Below are positions 8,026-16,430 of a stretch of DNA of 64,000 nucleotides, one piece after another. The translations under genes and the position numbers were made by a program. Source of the DNA: Halopelagius fulvigenes (GTDB lineage Archaea > Halobacteriota > Halobacteria > Halobacteriales > Haloferacaceae); NCBI RefSeq assembly GCF_042662625.1, contig NZ_JBHSXH010000009.1:124001-188000 (forward strand), given 5' to 3'. How positions within the stretch are numbered: position 1 is the first letter of the stretch; every line of letters begins with the position of its first letter. The notes beneath the pieces are model-generated. The model saw only the letters and a list, made by a program, of their open reading frames with translations, did no database searches and was not told where the DNA came from.

Positions 8026-8754
8026 ATGCCCCGCGCAATCGCCATCAACGTCGCCGCCAACACGAACCTCCCGGGCGTCCGGGGGCCGGTATACCCCGAC
8101 GGGACGTTCGCCTACGTCCCGATCCCCGAACGAGAACCGACGCGTCCCGCCGCCTCGGTGCCGACGTACGCGGACCTCGACCCGCCGGTCGAACTCCCCC
8201 CGGAGGTGATGGACCGACCGGTCCACCTCGACCCGGAGTTCGAGACGTACCCCTTCTGCGAGTCGTACACGTACGGCGACGAACACGCGGTGAAGGCGGG
8301 TCCGCTCTCGACGCTCGACCCCGGCGATTGGCTCCTCTTCTACGCCACGCTGGATTTCCACGGCGAGTACGAAGACGCCGCCTCTCACCTCCCGCCCGAC
8401 TGGGGCGTCTACCTCATCGGCGCGTTCGAGGTGGACGTCGCGGTGACGGGAGAGGAGTACGAGACGCTCCCGACGGCCGACCGGGAACGCTTCGCCAACA
8501 ACGCCCACGTCAAGCGCGACCCGTTCGACGCGAAAGTCCTCGTCGCCGGGACGCGGAACTCCCGCCTGTTCGACCGGGTGGTCCCCCTCAGTTCCCCGAC
8601 GGCGGGCGCGGAGGCGAACGAAATCGTCACCCGACTGTCGAACGACTCCGGCCGCGGCCCGTGGTGGCGTCGCCGCCTCTGGTTCGACGAGGACGCCGCC
8701 GCGACGCTTCTGGCACTCCTCGACTCCCGGCAGTTCGCCGAGTTCTTCGGGTGA
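8026..8754 (+). CDS. Nmad3-like protein (putative nucleotide-modification-associated domain)
   Basis: 242 residues. The opening MPRAIAINVAANTNLPGVRGPVYPDGTFAYVPIPE matches the usual start of the Nmad3 family (short strand, then G-P-[IV]-x-x-D-G-x-[FY]-x-x-[IV]-P), first noted in phage DNA-modification loci. Later landmarks are TYGDEHAVKAGPLSTLDPGDWLLFYATL, WGVYLIGAFEV and NNAHVKRDPFDAKVLVAGT, which look like a sensor or binding fold. No methyltransferase or phage gene is nearby. The name is from my memory of the family and the function is unknown. Confidence 0.55.
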   Translation: MPRAIAINVAANTNLPGVRGPVYPDGTFAYVPIPEREPTRPAASVPTYADLDPPVELPPEVMDRPVHLDPEFETYPFCESYTYGDEHAVKAGPLSTLDPGDWLLFYATLDFHGEYEDAASHLPPDWGVYLIGAFEVDVAVTGEEYETLPTADRERFANNAHVKRDPFDAKVLVAGTRNSRLFDRVVPLSSPTAGAEANEIVTRLSNDSGRGPWWRRRLWFDEDAAATLLALLDSRQFAEFFG

Positions 8755-8813
8755 CCATCCGGCAATCCGGCGCGTAGCGAGGATTATCTCCTCAGCGCGC
8801 GATTAGTGAGCCT

Positions 8814-9476
8814 ATGGCAACGACTCAGAGCGACGGGTTCACCGCGGTCGAGCACCGAATCATCCAGGGACGGGAGGTGCGCATCCTCCGGTACCCCGAC
8901 GAACTGCACATCCAGTGGCGCCCCGGCCGCCCCGTCTACTACGGCGTCCGCGTCGGCGACCGAATCAAGAACGCCGCGAGCGACGTGGAGTCGGTCCGCA
9001 TCGACGAGTGGGAAGTCGCGGAGATCACCCCCGAACGCGTCGTCGGTCGACACGCCCGAACCGGCGAGGAGACGACGTGGGACCGCGAAACCTTGGAGAA
9101 GGCGTTGGTCGTCGGTCGGTACGCGACGAACCTCTCGGAGTTCGCACTCGTGACGGCGTACCCCGTCGGCAGTTGGGCGGCGTACGACCCCGAGGCGGCC
9201 CCGGGACTGGAGTACCGCGGCCGACCGTACCTCACGGTCATCGCCTACGGCAACAACGGCGAGAAGTACGGCCGTCGATACCGCTTCGCCGCGGAGGGCG
9301 ACGCCGCCCGCGTCGAACTCACCGAGGAGGACCCCAAGATAGCCCGCCTCTCGGAGGCGATGCGCGACCACCTCGACGAGGTGATCGCGACGGCACTCGA
9401 AGACGACGGCTACGTCGTCGTCTCCCCGCCCGAATCGGGGACGGACGCCGCCGGCGACGCTCACGCTCGAACGTAA
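8814..9476 (+). CDS. Haloarchaeal protein of unknown function, 220 aa
   Basis: I do not recognise a named family. It is soluble and acidic with no signal peptide. It looks all-beta in the first half (REVRILRYPDELHIQWRPG, VYYGVRVGDRIKNAASDVES) with a helical C-terminus (LSEAMRDHLDEVIATALEDDG). A TATA-like gattatctc lies about 27 bases upstream of the ATG, so the gene is probably leaderless and separately transcribed. Base composition and codon use look like the neighbours. Confidence 0.65.
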   Translation: MATTQSDGFTAVEHRIIQGREVRILRYPDELHIQWRPGRPVYYGVRVGDRIKNAASDVESVRIDEWEVAEITPERVVGRHARTGEETTWDRETLEKALVVGRYATNLSEFALVTAYPVGSWAAYDPEAAPGLEYRGRPYLTVIAYGNNGEKYGRRYRFAAEGDAARVELTEEDPKIARLSEAMRDHLDEVIATALEDDGYVVVSPPESGTDAAGDAHART

Positions 9477-9520
9477 TTCTCGACGGCAAACCTTTTCACC
9501 CCTGCTACGGAGTCGCGTTC

Positions 9521-10075
9521 ATGAACCGACGCGACGAACCGACTGCTCGACCGCTCTCTCGCCGCAATCTCCTCTCGCTCTCCGCCGTCGGGGCGGCGGC
9601 CCTCGCCGGGTGCGGCGGAACGAACGCCCGAAACGACGACCGAACCGCGACCGGCGAACCCACCGACGACGGAGGCACCGCCGACGGAACCGCGACCGAG
9701 ACCGAAACCGCGACCGCCGCCGCCGACGACCGGACGAGTCTCGGGTACGTCAGAGTGGTGAACCGCCACGGCGAGGCGCACACGATGCACGTCCTCGTCG
9801 AACGCGGCGGCGAGGTGGCCTTCTGGTCGTCCTACCGACTCGGCACCGGGTCGAACGAGGCGATGAAACGGGTAGAGGGGCCGTGGACCGACGGTCGAGG
9901 GAACTACACGGTCCACTTCCGAATCGACGAACGCGAGGAGTGGCGGACGTTCGACACCGGGAAGACCGACTTCCCGTGCTACGGCCTCGAAGGCCGCATC
10001 GACGCCGACGGCGGACTCGGCGTCTGGGTCGAAGACACGCCCGACGCCTGCGTGACGACTACGGCGCGGGAGTAA
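9521..10075 (+). CDS. Tat-exported lipoprotein of unknown function
   Basis: 184 residues. The signal reads SRRNLLSLSAVGAAALAGC: a twin-arginine motif, a hydrophobic core and a lipobox (LAGC) with the lipidated Cys at about 33. A Thr/Glu/Asp-rich linker (TATETETATAAADD) follows, of the kind seen in haloarchaeal surface lipoproteins. The remaining ~120-residue beta-rich domain (YVRVVNRHGEAHTMHVLVER) contains two cysteines that could form a disulfide. The start is supported by a TATA-like ccttttcacc 27 bases upstream. Confidence 0.72.
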   Translation: MNRRDEPTARPLSRRNLLSLSAVGAAALAGCGGTNARNDDRTATGEPTDDGGTADGTATETETATAAADDRTSLGYVRVVNRHGEAHTMHVLVERGGEVAFWSSYRLGTGSNEAMKRVEGPWTDGRGNYTVHFRIDEREEWRTFDTGKTDFPCYGLEGRIDADGGLGVWVEDTPDACVTTTARE

Positions 10076-10100
10076 GGAACCGGCTTCGCCTCGGAGAAGA

Positions 10101-10119
10101 TGCGCCGACCGGGAGTTCA
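10101..10119. repeat. Partial copy of the tRNA-Gly 3' end
   Basis: Bases 10101-10114 (tgcgccgaccggga) are identical to 10165-10178, the discriminator, acceptor and first T-arm bases of the tRNA-Gly. Similarity fades over the next five bases (gttca versus attga). The copies are 64 bases apart in the same orientation. Short repeats of a tRNA 3' end are typical remains of integrase target sites, but no integrase gene is present in the window. Confidence 0.6.
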
Positions 10120-10164
10120 TCGAGCGAAGCGAGGTGAACGTCGGCGGCGGACGACTGACAGGAG

Positions 10165-10235
10165 TGCGCCGACCGGGAATTGAACCCGGGCTATTAGCTT
10201 GGGAAGCTAATGTCCTACCACTGGACCATCGGCGC
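10165..10235 (-). tRNA. tRNA-Gly (CCC anticodon)
   Basis: The reverse complement folds as a cloverleaf of 71 nt. The acceptor is GCGCCGA/TCGGCGC with discriminator A, the D-loop has GTGGTAGGAC, and the anticodon stem TTAGC/GCTAA holds loop TTCCCAA (anticodon CCC, reading GGG glycine codons). The T-arm is CCGGGTTCAATTCCCGG. CCA is not encoded and no intron is seen. A TATA-like ttatat about 80 bases upstream may drive it. Confidence 0.97.
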
Positions 10236-10547
10236 GCACGTCGTTCGCACCGAGCATCGACGGACACCGTCCGTCTCGGCGTCGGCGCTCGCATCGAAAT
10301 CAGGGCGCGGCCGTTTATATCGATTACGAATGACACCCCGGAGCCCTCTCGACCCTATCACCTTAGGCATCAGTGCGAAAGTGTAGCGAAACGAGTGATA
10401 ACCGCGGTCAGAGGCACCTATCTCGAGTTCTCCCCTCCTTGCGTCAGTACGTTCTCGACGGAGCGAGTGGCGACAACCGTTCGCTCCGCCGGATAGACCG
10501 GCGAACTGATACTGAGGCCTAAGTGCGACCCACGCGAGGCGACGACC
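10236..10547. other. Intergenic stretch, no gene seen
   Basis: About 310 bases between the divergent tRNA-Gly and the 81-residue gene. It holds a TATA-like element (gtttatatc, about 10309-10318) that suits the tRNA strand and another (ggcctaagtg, centre about 10520) 27 bases upstream of the ATG at 10548. I see no open frame with haloarchaeal codon bias, and no recognisable RNA. Confidence 0.5.
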
Positions 10548-10793
10548 ATGAGCGACTCCGATACCGGACCGGTGGCGGTGCCGCGTCAGGTCCACTGCGA
10601 ACTCGTGACGATGCGCCAGATGGGGACGCACGACATGCTCTCGGAGGAGGTTCTCGACGGGCTAGCGGAGTACAACTTCGACGCGGCGCGGCAGTGGGTC
10701 CTCGAACACCCCGACGAGTACGTCCGCGCCCTCGACGAGGGCACGACGGTGAAAGCGGGCGGGGACGCGGACACGTCGTCCGAGCGAGCGTAG
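10548..10793 (+). CDS. Small soluble protein, 81 aa, unknown function
   Basis: MSDSDTGPVAVPRQVHCELVTM begins a compact helical protein. MLSEEVLDGLAEYNFDAARQWVLEHPDEYVRAL reads as helices like those of small DUF5049-type proteins, though I am not sure of the family. It is acidic and has no export signal. The leaderless start is supported by a TATA-like element about 27 bases upstream. No partner gene is adjacent. Confidence 0.6.
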   Translation: MSDSDTGPVAVPRQVHCELVTMRQMGTHDMLSEEVLDGLAEYNFDAARQWVLEHPDEYVRALDEGTTVKAGGDADTSSERA

Positions 10794-11029
10794 TCCGGAC
10801 CCGACCGAATCTCGTTCTCGTCGCAGTCTCCCCCCGTCAGCGCCGCCTCTCGCCGCGTAGAAACTCGAAGCAATCCGCGCCCGGTTGATGAGCGAGCGAG
10901 AATCTGACAAACTAAATACAATACCGAGAGAGGGTGTTAAACCGGATAATTTGCCGATACTCGCACACTCAGGGGCATCCCGTATCAGATATATGTGACA
11001 TTGGGTTGTGACTTCAGACGGTGTCATAG

Positions 11030-11998
11030 ATGTTCTACCACGAAGGCGACCAACTCCAGTACAAGGTCGAAGTCGAGGAGCCGGACCCGGTGTTCGCGAA
11101 GATGCTGCAGGAAGGCATCGGCGGCGTCGAAGGCGAACTCCGCGTGGCCCTCCAGTACATGGCGCAGGCCATAGGCCTGCCGAAGACGGAGGAGTTCAAG
11201 CCGTACCGCAGAGCGCTCATCGACACGGCCGCCGAGGAGTTCGGCCACATCGAGATGTACGCGACGGCTATTCACAAGAACCTCCAAGGCGCACCGGTCC
11301 AGCTGAAGGAGGACGTTCTGGACGGGAACGACTACGCGACGCTCGCGGGACTGCAACCCCGACAGTTCCTCTCCAGCGGTCTGAACCCTCTGTTCGTGGA
11401 CGCCAACGGCGCGCCGTTCAACGGGAACTACGTCGTCGCCTCCGGTAACCTCGCGGCCGACATGTGCGCGAACATCTCGGCAGAGTCCACGGGTCGGCAA
11501 CTCGCGTGCCGCCTGTACGAGATGACCGACGACTCCGGCATGAAGGACATGCTCGCGTACCTCATCGCCCGCGACACGATGCACCAGAACCAGTGGGTGC
11601 AGATTCTGAAGGACCTCGCCGACCCCGAGGACCCGTGGGACGTGTTCCCCATCCCGGACAGTTTCCCGGACGAAGCGGAGAATCAGGAGTTCAACTACGC
11701 GTTCATGTCCACGAACCTCGAAGAGCAGCCCGACCCCGAGACGCCGTGGACGACGGGGAAGTCCCCGGACGACGAGGGGACGTTCTCCTACACCACCCAA
11801 CAGGACCTGGAGGGGTACGACCCCGGAATACAGCCGTCGAAACCCGAGACGTTCAACGACCCGTCGCCGCAGGGCGAAGACGCCTTCGCGGGTGACGGCG
11901 AGAACCACACCGAGACGGAGACGAAGACGCACACGGAGACCGAAACCGACACTCCGACGAACACGACCGATTCGACCGACGACGGCGACGGGAAGTAA
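11030..11998 (+). CDS. Manganese catalase
   Basis: A non-haem dimanganese catalase, 322 residues, that disproportionates hydrogen peroxide. The four-helix ferritin-like core carries the metal ligands: GIGGVEGELRVALQYM (first Glu), AAEEFGHIEMYATAI (Glu and His), the region with NISAESTGRQLACRLYEM (Glu) and IARDTMHQNQW (the second His). The C-terminus after about residue 285 is a disordered Thr/Glu tail (TETETKTHTETETDTPTN), unusual for bacterial members. A TATA-like agatatatg about 35 bases upstream implies a short leader. No heme-catalase or regulator gene is adjacent. Confidence 0.9.
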   Translation: MFYHEGDQLQYKVEVEEPDPVFAKMLQEGIGGVEGELRVALQYMAQAIGLPKTEEFKPYRRALIDTAAEEFGHIEMYATAIHKNLQGAPVQLKEDVLDGNDYATLAGLQPRQFLSSGLNPLFVDANGAPFNGNYVVASGNLAADMCANISAESTGRQLACRLYEMTDDSGMKDMLAYLIARDTMHQNQWVQILKDLADPEDPWDVFPIPDSFPDEAENQEFNYAFMSTNLEEQPDPETPWTTGKSPDDEGTFSYTTQQDLEGYDPGIQPSKPETFNDPSPQGEDAFAGDGENHTETETKTHTETETDTPTNTTDSTDDGDGK

Positions 11999-12020
11999 CC
12001 GGTGACGGAGTATTCGTCCA

Positions 12021-12905
12021 ATGACCACGACTAACGACGCTCGCGGGTCCCGCGGAAGCGACCGATATCCGACCTCGCGCCGGACGTTCCTCGCGATGGC
12101 GGGGGCGACGGCCGGGGCCGGTCTGGTGACGGGGTCTGCGGCGGACGGTGCGGGGCGCGCCGGAACCGTGACGATAGACGCGAGTCCGTCCCAACGCGCC
12201 GCGGCGGGCATCGCCCTCGACGGACTTCGGACCCGGAATCCGAGCGCGGACGTCTCCCTCGACGTCGCGGAGACGACGGAAGCGCTCGGGCGGTTCGCCG
12301 AGGGCGAGGTGGACGTGTTGGTCGGTAGCCGACCGATACTGCCCGACGAACGGGCGCGCGCGGCCGAGAACGGCGTCGCGTTCGAGGGCCGGGAGATTCC
12401 GACCGACCGGATGGCGTTGCTCCCGCCGGGGGCGTGGTGCGACTGCCTCCGGCCGAACCGACTCGCCGAGACGTGGGGCGGCGACGGACCCGTCGAGACG
12501 TGGGCGGAAGTCGCGCGGGGCGGCGCGGCGGGTACGGCGGGCGCGGTCACCGCCCACCGCCCGTCCGACGCGGCCGGCGGGGAACGCGGGGCGAGTCGCC
12601 GTTCGCGCGCGGCATCTCCGGCGTCGGACGGAACGGTCCTCGTCCGAGGCGTCAGGGAGTTCCAGTACGCGACGGGCTCCGGCGGCGTCGGCTACTACGC
12701 GCCGGGGAGCGACGCTCTGGCCGCCCCCGACGCCGCAGAGCGAAACGGCGAGTCGACCCCGCTGGTCCGACTCGGATTTCTCTACGCGAACCGCGAGTCG
12801 CTTCGGCGACGGCCGGTCGAGGAGTTCCTCCGGACGTACGCGAGACAGAGTGCGCGGCGCGTCGGCGGCGTTCCGTACTTCGCCAATCCGATAGACGGCG
12901 TGTGA
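12021..12905 (+). CDS. Tat-exported PstS-like substrate-binding protein
   Basis: 294 residues. The Tat signal reads SRRTFLAMAGATAGAGLVTG without a clear lipobox, so the protein is soluble or cell-surface. The mature part has landmarks of the PBP-like family used for phosphate: SPSQRAAAGIALDGLRTRNPSADVSLDV, FAEGEVDVLVGSRPILPDE, then FQYATGSGGVGYYAPGS and LVRLGFLYANRESL. It starts 22 bases after the Mn-catalase stop. No permease or ATPase gene is next to it, so ligand and partner are unknown. An Arg/Ser-rich stretch (ERGASRRSRAASPASDG) is flanked by an 11-base inverted repeat and may be an insertion. Confidence 0.65.
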   Translation: MTTTNDARGSRGSDRYPTSRRTFLAMAGATAGAGLVTGSAADGAGRAGTVTIDASPSQRAAAGIALDGLRTRNPSADVSLDVAETTEALGRFAEGEVDVLVGSRPILPDERARAAENGVAFEGREIPTDRMALLPPGAWCDCLRPNRLAETWGGDGPVETWAEVARGGAAGTAGAVTAHRPSDAAGGERGASRRSRAASPASDGTVLVRGVREFQYATGSGGVGYYAPGSDALAAPDAAERNGESTPLVRLGFLYANRESLRRRPVEEFLRTYARQSARRVGGVPYFANPIDGV

Positions 12906-13160
12906 CCGGCCGTCCGCCGCCTCCTTTCTCAATCGCACCGGTCCGATAGCCGCACGATGCGGGGCTACCCGTTCGACACCGGGAACGAACTCCGCCCGCG
13001 CCCCGACTCGGCGCGAGACGCGTCCCCGTAGAAAGCGCCATCGTCGCCCCGCGCGTATGGGTAGTATGTCTCCGAGGATTCCCACACGTCCCCGCTCGAA
13101 CCGCAGCGCCCGCAAAATCCAGTTCCGCGAGTCGAAGTCGCTCCGCGGAGGGGGCGGGCG

Positions 13161-13865
13161 GTGACCGCCGGTCCCGAAACGTTCGACTCTGCGGCCCCCG
13201 AGGCGCGGGAAGTCGCCGGCGTCGCCGGAACCAACCGCGACGAGTTCCTCGAACTGATGCCGCACTACTACCGCGGCGAGGTGTCCCAAAGCGGGACCCT
13301 GCTCGCTCGACTCGACCTGACGACCGACTGGGCGATAGTCGTGGTGGCGGCGGTGCTGGCGCTCGCGTTCCAAGGGACGGACACCACGGCGTACCTCCTC
13401 CTGATAGGGATGGTCGCCGTCTCGTTGTTCCTCCTGTTCGACGTGCGGCGGTACCGGACGTACGACGCGAGTCGGTCCCGCGTCCGCGTGTTGGAGGAGA
13501 ACCTCTTCGCGAACTCGCTTCACCCCTCGGGCGCGCCCCTCGAAGAGTGGCGCATCGAACTCGGCAACGACCTTCGGACGCCGACGCTCAAGGTGTCGTA
13601 CCGCGAGGCGCTATCGCGCCGACTGCGGCGCGTCTACTACCCCCTCTACGTGCTGTTGGGGGTTGCGTGGCTCTTCCGCGTGACGCTGTTCGAACCGGAG
13701 CAGTCGCTGTTAGCGACGGCGTCCGTCCCGGGCGTCCCAGGCGCCGTCGTCGTCGCGGCCGTGGGAGGGTTCTTCCTCCTCGTCACCGCACTCACCGTCT
13801 GGCCGATTCGGCGGCAGGCGAAAGGCGAGTTCCACGGCGCGAAGCCCGGGAGTTGGAAGCGCTGA
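13161..13865 (+). CDS. DUF2270-type membrane protein
   Basis: 234 residues, GTG start. The N-terminal cytosolic part NRDEFLELMPHYYRGEVSQ leads into two helices (WAIVVVAAVLALAF, YLLLIGMVAVSLFLLFDV), then RRYRTYDASRSRVRVLEENLFANSLHP and two more helices near the C-terminus (VYYPLYVLLGVAWLF, PGAVVVAAVGGFFLLVTALTVWPI). This is the characteristic layout of DUF2270. The function is unknown. A small reverse-strand CxxC-containing frame overlaps its 5' region. Confidence 0.75.
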   Translation: MTAGPETFDSAAPEAREVAGVAGTNRDEFLELMPHYYRGEVSQSGTLLARLDLTTDWAIVVVAAVLALAFQGTDTTAYLLLIGMVAVSLFLLFDVRRYRTYDASRSRVRVLEENLFANSLHPSGAPLEEWRIELGNDLRTPTLKVSYREALSRRLRRVYYPLYVLLGVAWLFRVTLFEPEQSLLATASVPGVPGAVVVAAVGGFFLLVTALTVWPIRRQAKGEFHGAKPGSWKR

Positions 13866-14028
13866 GGTGACGCGATTTCCCCCCTCGCGCCGGCGAGTCT
13901 GGGTCGCGAGTTCCGATTCGACTACCAACATATGTAGGTGGTGAGGAGATATCGACGGAGCGCGTACAACAGAATAAGCGTAGGCGGCCCGGGGCGGGCG
14001 CGGCCGACCCGACCGACGCACCACGACC

Positions 14029-14277
14029 ATGAACGAAGAACTCCTCAGCAGGACCCGAAACGCGAACAGCACGGACGAACGCCTCGACGCGTTGGCGGCC
14101 GCGGTCGAAAAACAGGGAGAGCAGATTCGGTGGCTCGAAACGGCCCTCAAAGCCGTCGGGAGGGCGACGGGCGTCAACGTCTGCGGTCGCTGCTCGAAGT
14201 GTTCCGACGGCGTGATGCTGTCGCGGGACGGCGTCCTCAAGTGTAGCTCCTGCGGCACGACGTGCTACCTCGGCTGA
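14029..14277 (+). CDS. Small coiled-coil / zinc-ribbon protein
   Basis: 82 residues. The N-terminal half is a predicted helix (DERLDALAAAVEKQGEQIRWLETALKAVG). The C-terminal half is a four-cysteine ribbon: NVCGRCSKCSDGVML ... LKCSSCGTTCYLG. Soluble and probably DNA- or protein-binding; I do not recognise the family. A TATA-like aataagc lies about 50 bases upstream. Confidence 0.65.
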   Translation: MNEELLSRTRNANSTDERLDALAAAVEKQGEQIRWLETALKAVGRATGVNVCGRCSKCSDGVMLSRDGVLKCSSCGTTCYLG

Positions 14278-14449
14278 CGCCCGCGAAAGTGTTCGCACAG
14301 TCAGGAACGACAACCGTTTTCCAAACTGGTTTGGCGGGGTCCTCTTCTCCGTCGCCGGTGTATCTGTAGGTGCCCGAGTCCAACGGAAGCGGGAGCGGCG
14401 GCGAGCGGACCCCGTTCGCCGGGGACGCGGGCAGGAGAGTGAGACACCC

Positions 14450-14650
14450 ATGTTACAACCGACGATCGCTCAGGTACTGTCGCCCCTTCAGTTCAGCGGC
14501 GATTTCCTCTACTACGCGCTGGTGTTCTTCGTGTTGGCACTGGTCGCGTACGCAGTCGGTGCACAGGGAATCGCCGGACTGTCGATGGACATTGCGAAGA
14601 TTCTCGTCGTGGTGTTCCTGGTGTTAGCCGTCGTCGCGTTGCTGCTTTAG
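14450..14650 (+). CDS. DUF1328-like small membrane protein
   Basis: 66 residues with two membrane helices (LYYALVFFVLALVAYAVGAQGIAG and IAKILVVVFLVLAVVALLL). The spacing and the GAQGIAGLSMDIAKIL turn match the DUF1328 family of small two-helix proteins, which are often stress-linked. The bacterial members are of unknown mechanism. Confidence 0.75.
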   Translation: MLQPTIAQVLSPLQFSGDFLYYALVFFVLALVAYAVGAQGIAGLSMDIAKILVVVFLVLAVVALLL

Positions 14651-14790
14651 CCACACGCCGACGGCACCTCACGATTTTCGACGCGCTCCGCCCGCGCACA
14701 CCGCCCGCCCCGACGTGATCGGCTGGACGTTCGTCCACCGGACGCCGACAGCACGTGACTATTAGTTCTCCGAGACGGTATTCGCAGTCG

Positions 14791-15624
14791 ATGAGCGAAG
14801 AAACGACGGTTCTCAGTCAGTCGGCCCCGCTCGACCTCCGCCTCTCGGACGAAGAACTCGAACGGACGCGCGACCACATCCTGCAGTTCATCCGCGACGT
14901 CGTGGACGACGCCGGCGCGGAGGGCGCGGTTCTCGGTCTCTCGGGCGGTATCGACAGCACGGCCACGGCGTACCTCGCGGCGGAAGCACTCGGCGAGGAG
15001 AACCTCCACGGCGTCGTGATGCCGAGCGAGGTCAACGCCGAGGAGAACATGAGCGACGCCGAACGCGTCGCCCAGGCGCTCGGAATCGAGTACGACGTCG
15101 TCGAGATTCAGCCCATCGCCGAGCAGTTCTTCGAGGCGTTCCCCGAGGCGGCCGACGACAAGCGCGCCGCCGGCAACGTCTACGTGCGGACGCGGGGCAT
15201 CCTCGGCTACTTCGTCGCCAACTACGAGAACAACATCGTCCTCGGGACGGGCAACCGTTCGGAGGCGCTGTTGGGCTACTTCACGAAGTTCGGCGACCAA
15301 GCGGTGGACTGCAATCCCATCGGAAACCTCTACAAACAGCAGGTCCGGCAACTCTCCGCCTCGATGGGCGTTCCGGACGACCTCGTGGCGAAGACGCCCT
15401 CCGCGGAGATGTGGGCCGGACAGACCGACGAACAGGAGATGGGGATGGATTACGACACCCTCGACGCCGTCCTCGCCCTCCACGTCGACGGCCCCCTCTC
15501 GAAGGCGGCCACCGTCCGAAACCTCGACGTCTCCGAGTCGCAGGTCGAACGCGTCGTCGAACTCTACAAACGGAGCGAACACAAGCGCCGCATGCCGCCC
15601 GCGCCCGAGTCGCTTCGTCCCTAA
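14791..15624 (+). CDS. nadE: NAD+ synthetase (ammonia-dependent)
   Basis: Amidates nicotinic-acid adenine dinucleotide to NAD+, with ATP activation. 277 residues, the size of the ammonia-using form with no glutaminase domain. The PP-loop SGGIDST is at residues 51-57. Downstream landmarks are MPSEVNAEENMSDAERVAQALGI, YVRTRGILGYFVAN, VLGTGNRSEALLGYFTKFGDQAVDCNPIGNLYK and KTPSAEMWAGQTDEQEMGMDY. ATG 14791 is chosen over an upstream in-frame ATG because a TATA-like actattag is 27 bases away. Confidence 0.95.
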   Translation: MSEETTVLSQSAPLDLRLSDEELERTRDHILQFIRDVVDDAGAEGAVLGLSGGIDSTATAYLAAEALGEENLHGVVMPSEVNAEENMSDAERVAQALGIEYDVVEIQPIAEQFFEAFPEAADDKRAAGNVYVRTRGILGYFVANYENNIVLGTGNRSEALLGYFTKFGDQAVDCNPIGNLYKQQVRQLSASMGVPDDLVAKTPSAEMWAGQTDEQEMGMDYDTLDAVLALHVDGPLSKAATVRNLDVSESQVERVVELYKRSEHKRRMPPAPESLRP

Positions 15625-15665
15625 CACCGATTTCGGATCTTTTGGGCGCTCTCTCTCTCCGTTCT

Positions 15666-16370
15666 TCACTCCCGGTCGGCGGCGATGTCGTCGGCGTACC
15701 GCCCGTGGAGACGCGCGAACGCCTCCGCTTCCGCCCGTTCGCGGGCGTCGTCGTCCGCCTCGTCGCGGAGGCGTTCTTTCACGACCCGAAGCGCGTCGGG
15801 GCGGTTCTCGGCTATCTCCTCGGCCACCGGCCGCGGGTCGGCGACGACGCGGGAGACGAGTCCCATCCGCAACGCCTCCCCGGCGTCTACGACCCGCCCC
15901 GAGAGCGCGAAGTCCATCGCCTCGCCCTCGCCGACGACCCGCGGGAGGCGAACCGTCCCGCCCCACGCGCCGAACAGGCCGAACTGCACGCCCGGTTCCG
16001 CGAACGTCGCGGCGGGCGTCGCGACCCGAACGTCGCATGCGAGGGCGAGTTCGACGCCGCCGCCGCGGGCCGCACCGTCGATACCGGCGACGACGACGGC
16101 GTCGGCGTCCGCGACGGCGGCGGCGACGCGTTGGCCGTGGCGCGCGAACGCCTCGGGGTCCGAGAGGGCGGTCACGGTGTCGAGGTCCGCGCCCGCGCAG
16201 AAGGCGTCCTCGCCCGCGCCGCGGAGGTAGACGACCGGCGTCTCCGCGGCGTCCGCCTCCGCTATCGCCGCGCGCAGGGCGTCGAGGTCCGTGGGTCTGA
16301 GCGCGTTTCGCCGGGCCGGCCGGTCGATGGTCACCGTCCGAACGCGTCCGTCCGCCGTCGTCCGAATCAT
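15666..16370 (-). CDS. Enoyl-CoA hydratase/isomerase family protein
   Basis: 234 residues of the crotonase fold. RPARRNALRPTDLDALRAAI is the usual N-terminus and GAGEDAFCAGADLDTV the first oxyanion-hole segment. IDGAARGGGVELALACDVRVA is the second, and is normally A-x-G-G-G-x-E-L. FAEPGVQFGLFGAWGGTVRLPR carries the second-half signature; the catalytic Glu pair cannot be assigned with certainty because the second Glu is in an unusual FGLF context. Likely beta-oxidation or amino-acid degradation. It is divergent from the gene at 16431, sharing a short promoter region. Confidence 0.85.
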   Translation of the reverse strand: MIRTTADGRVRTVTIDRPARRNALRPTDLDALRAAIAEADAAETPVVYLRGAGEDAFCAGADLDTVTALSDPEAFARHGQRVAAAVADADAVVVAGIDGAARGGGVELALACDVRVATPAATFAEPGVQFGLFGAWGGTVRLPRVVGEGEAMDFALSGRVVDAGEALRMGLVSRVVADPRPVAEEIAENRPDALRVVKERLRDEADDDARERAEAEAFARLHGRYADDIAADRE

Positions 16371-16430
16371 GCGCCGTTCTCCGGTGCGTTTTCCAAAGGT
16401 CTTTGCCCCTCCCGCCGTAACCCTCGCTCG

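Noticed and set aside
12562..12630. 11-base inverted repeat flanking an Arg/Ser-rich stretch in the PstS-like gene
   Set aside because: Suggestive of an insertion, but no internal double hairpin and no similar copy elsewhere in the window.
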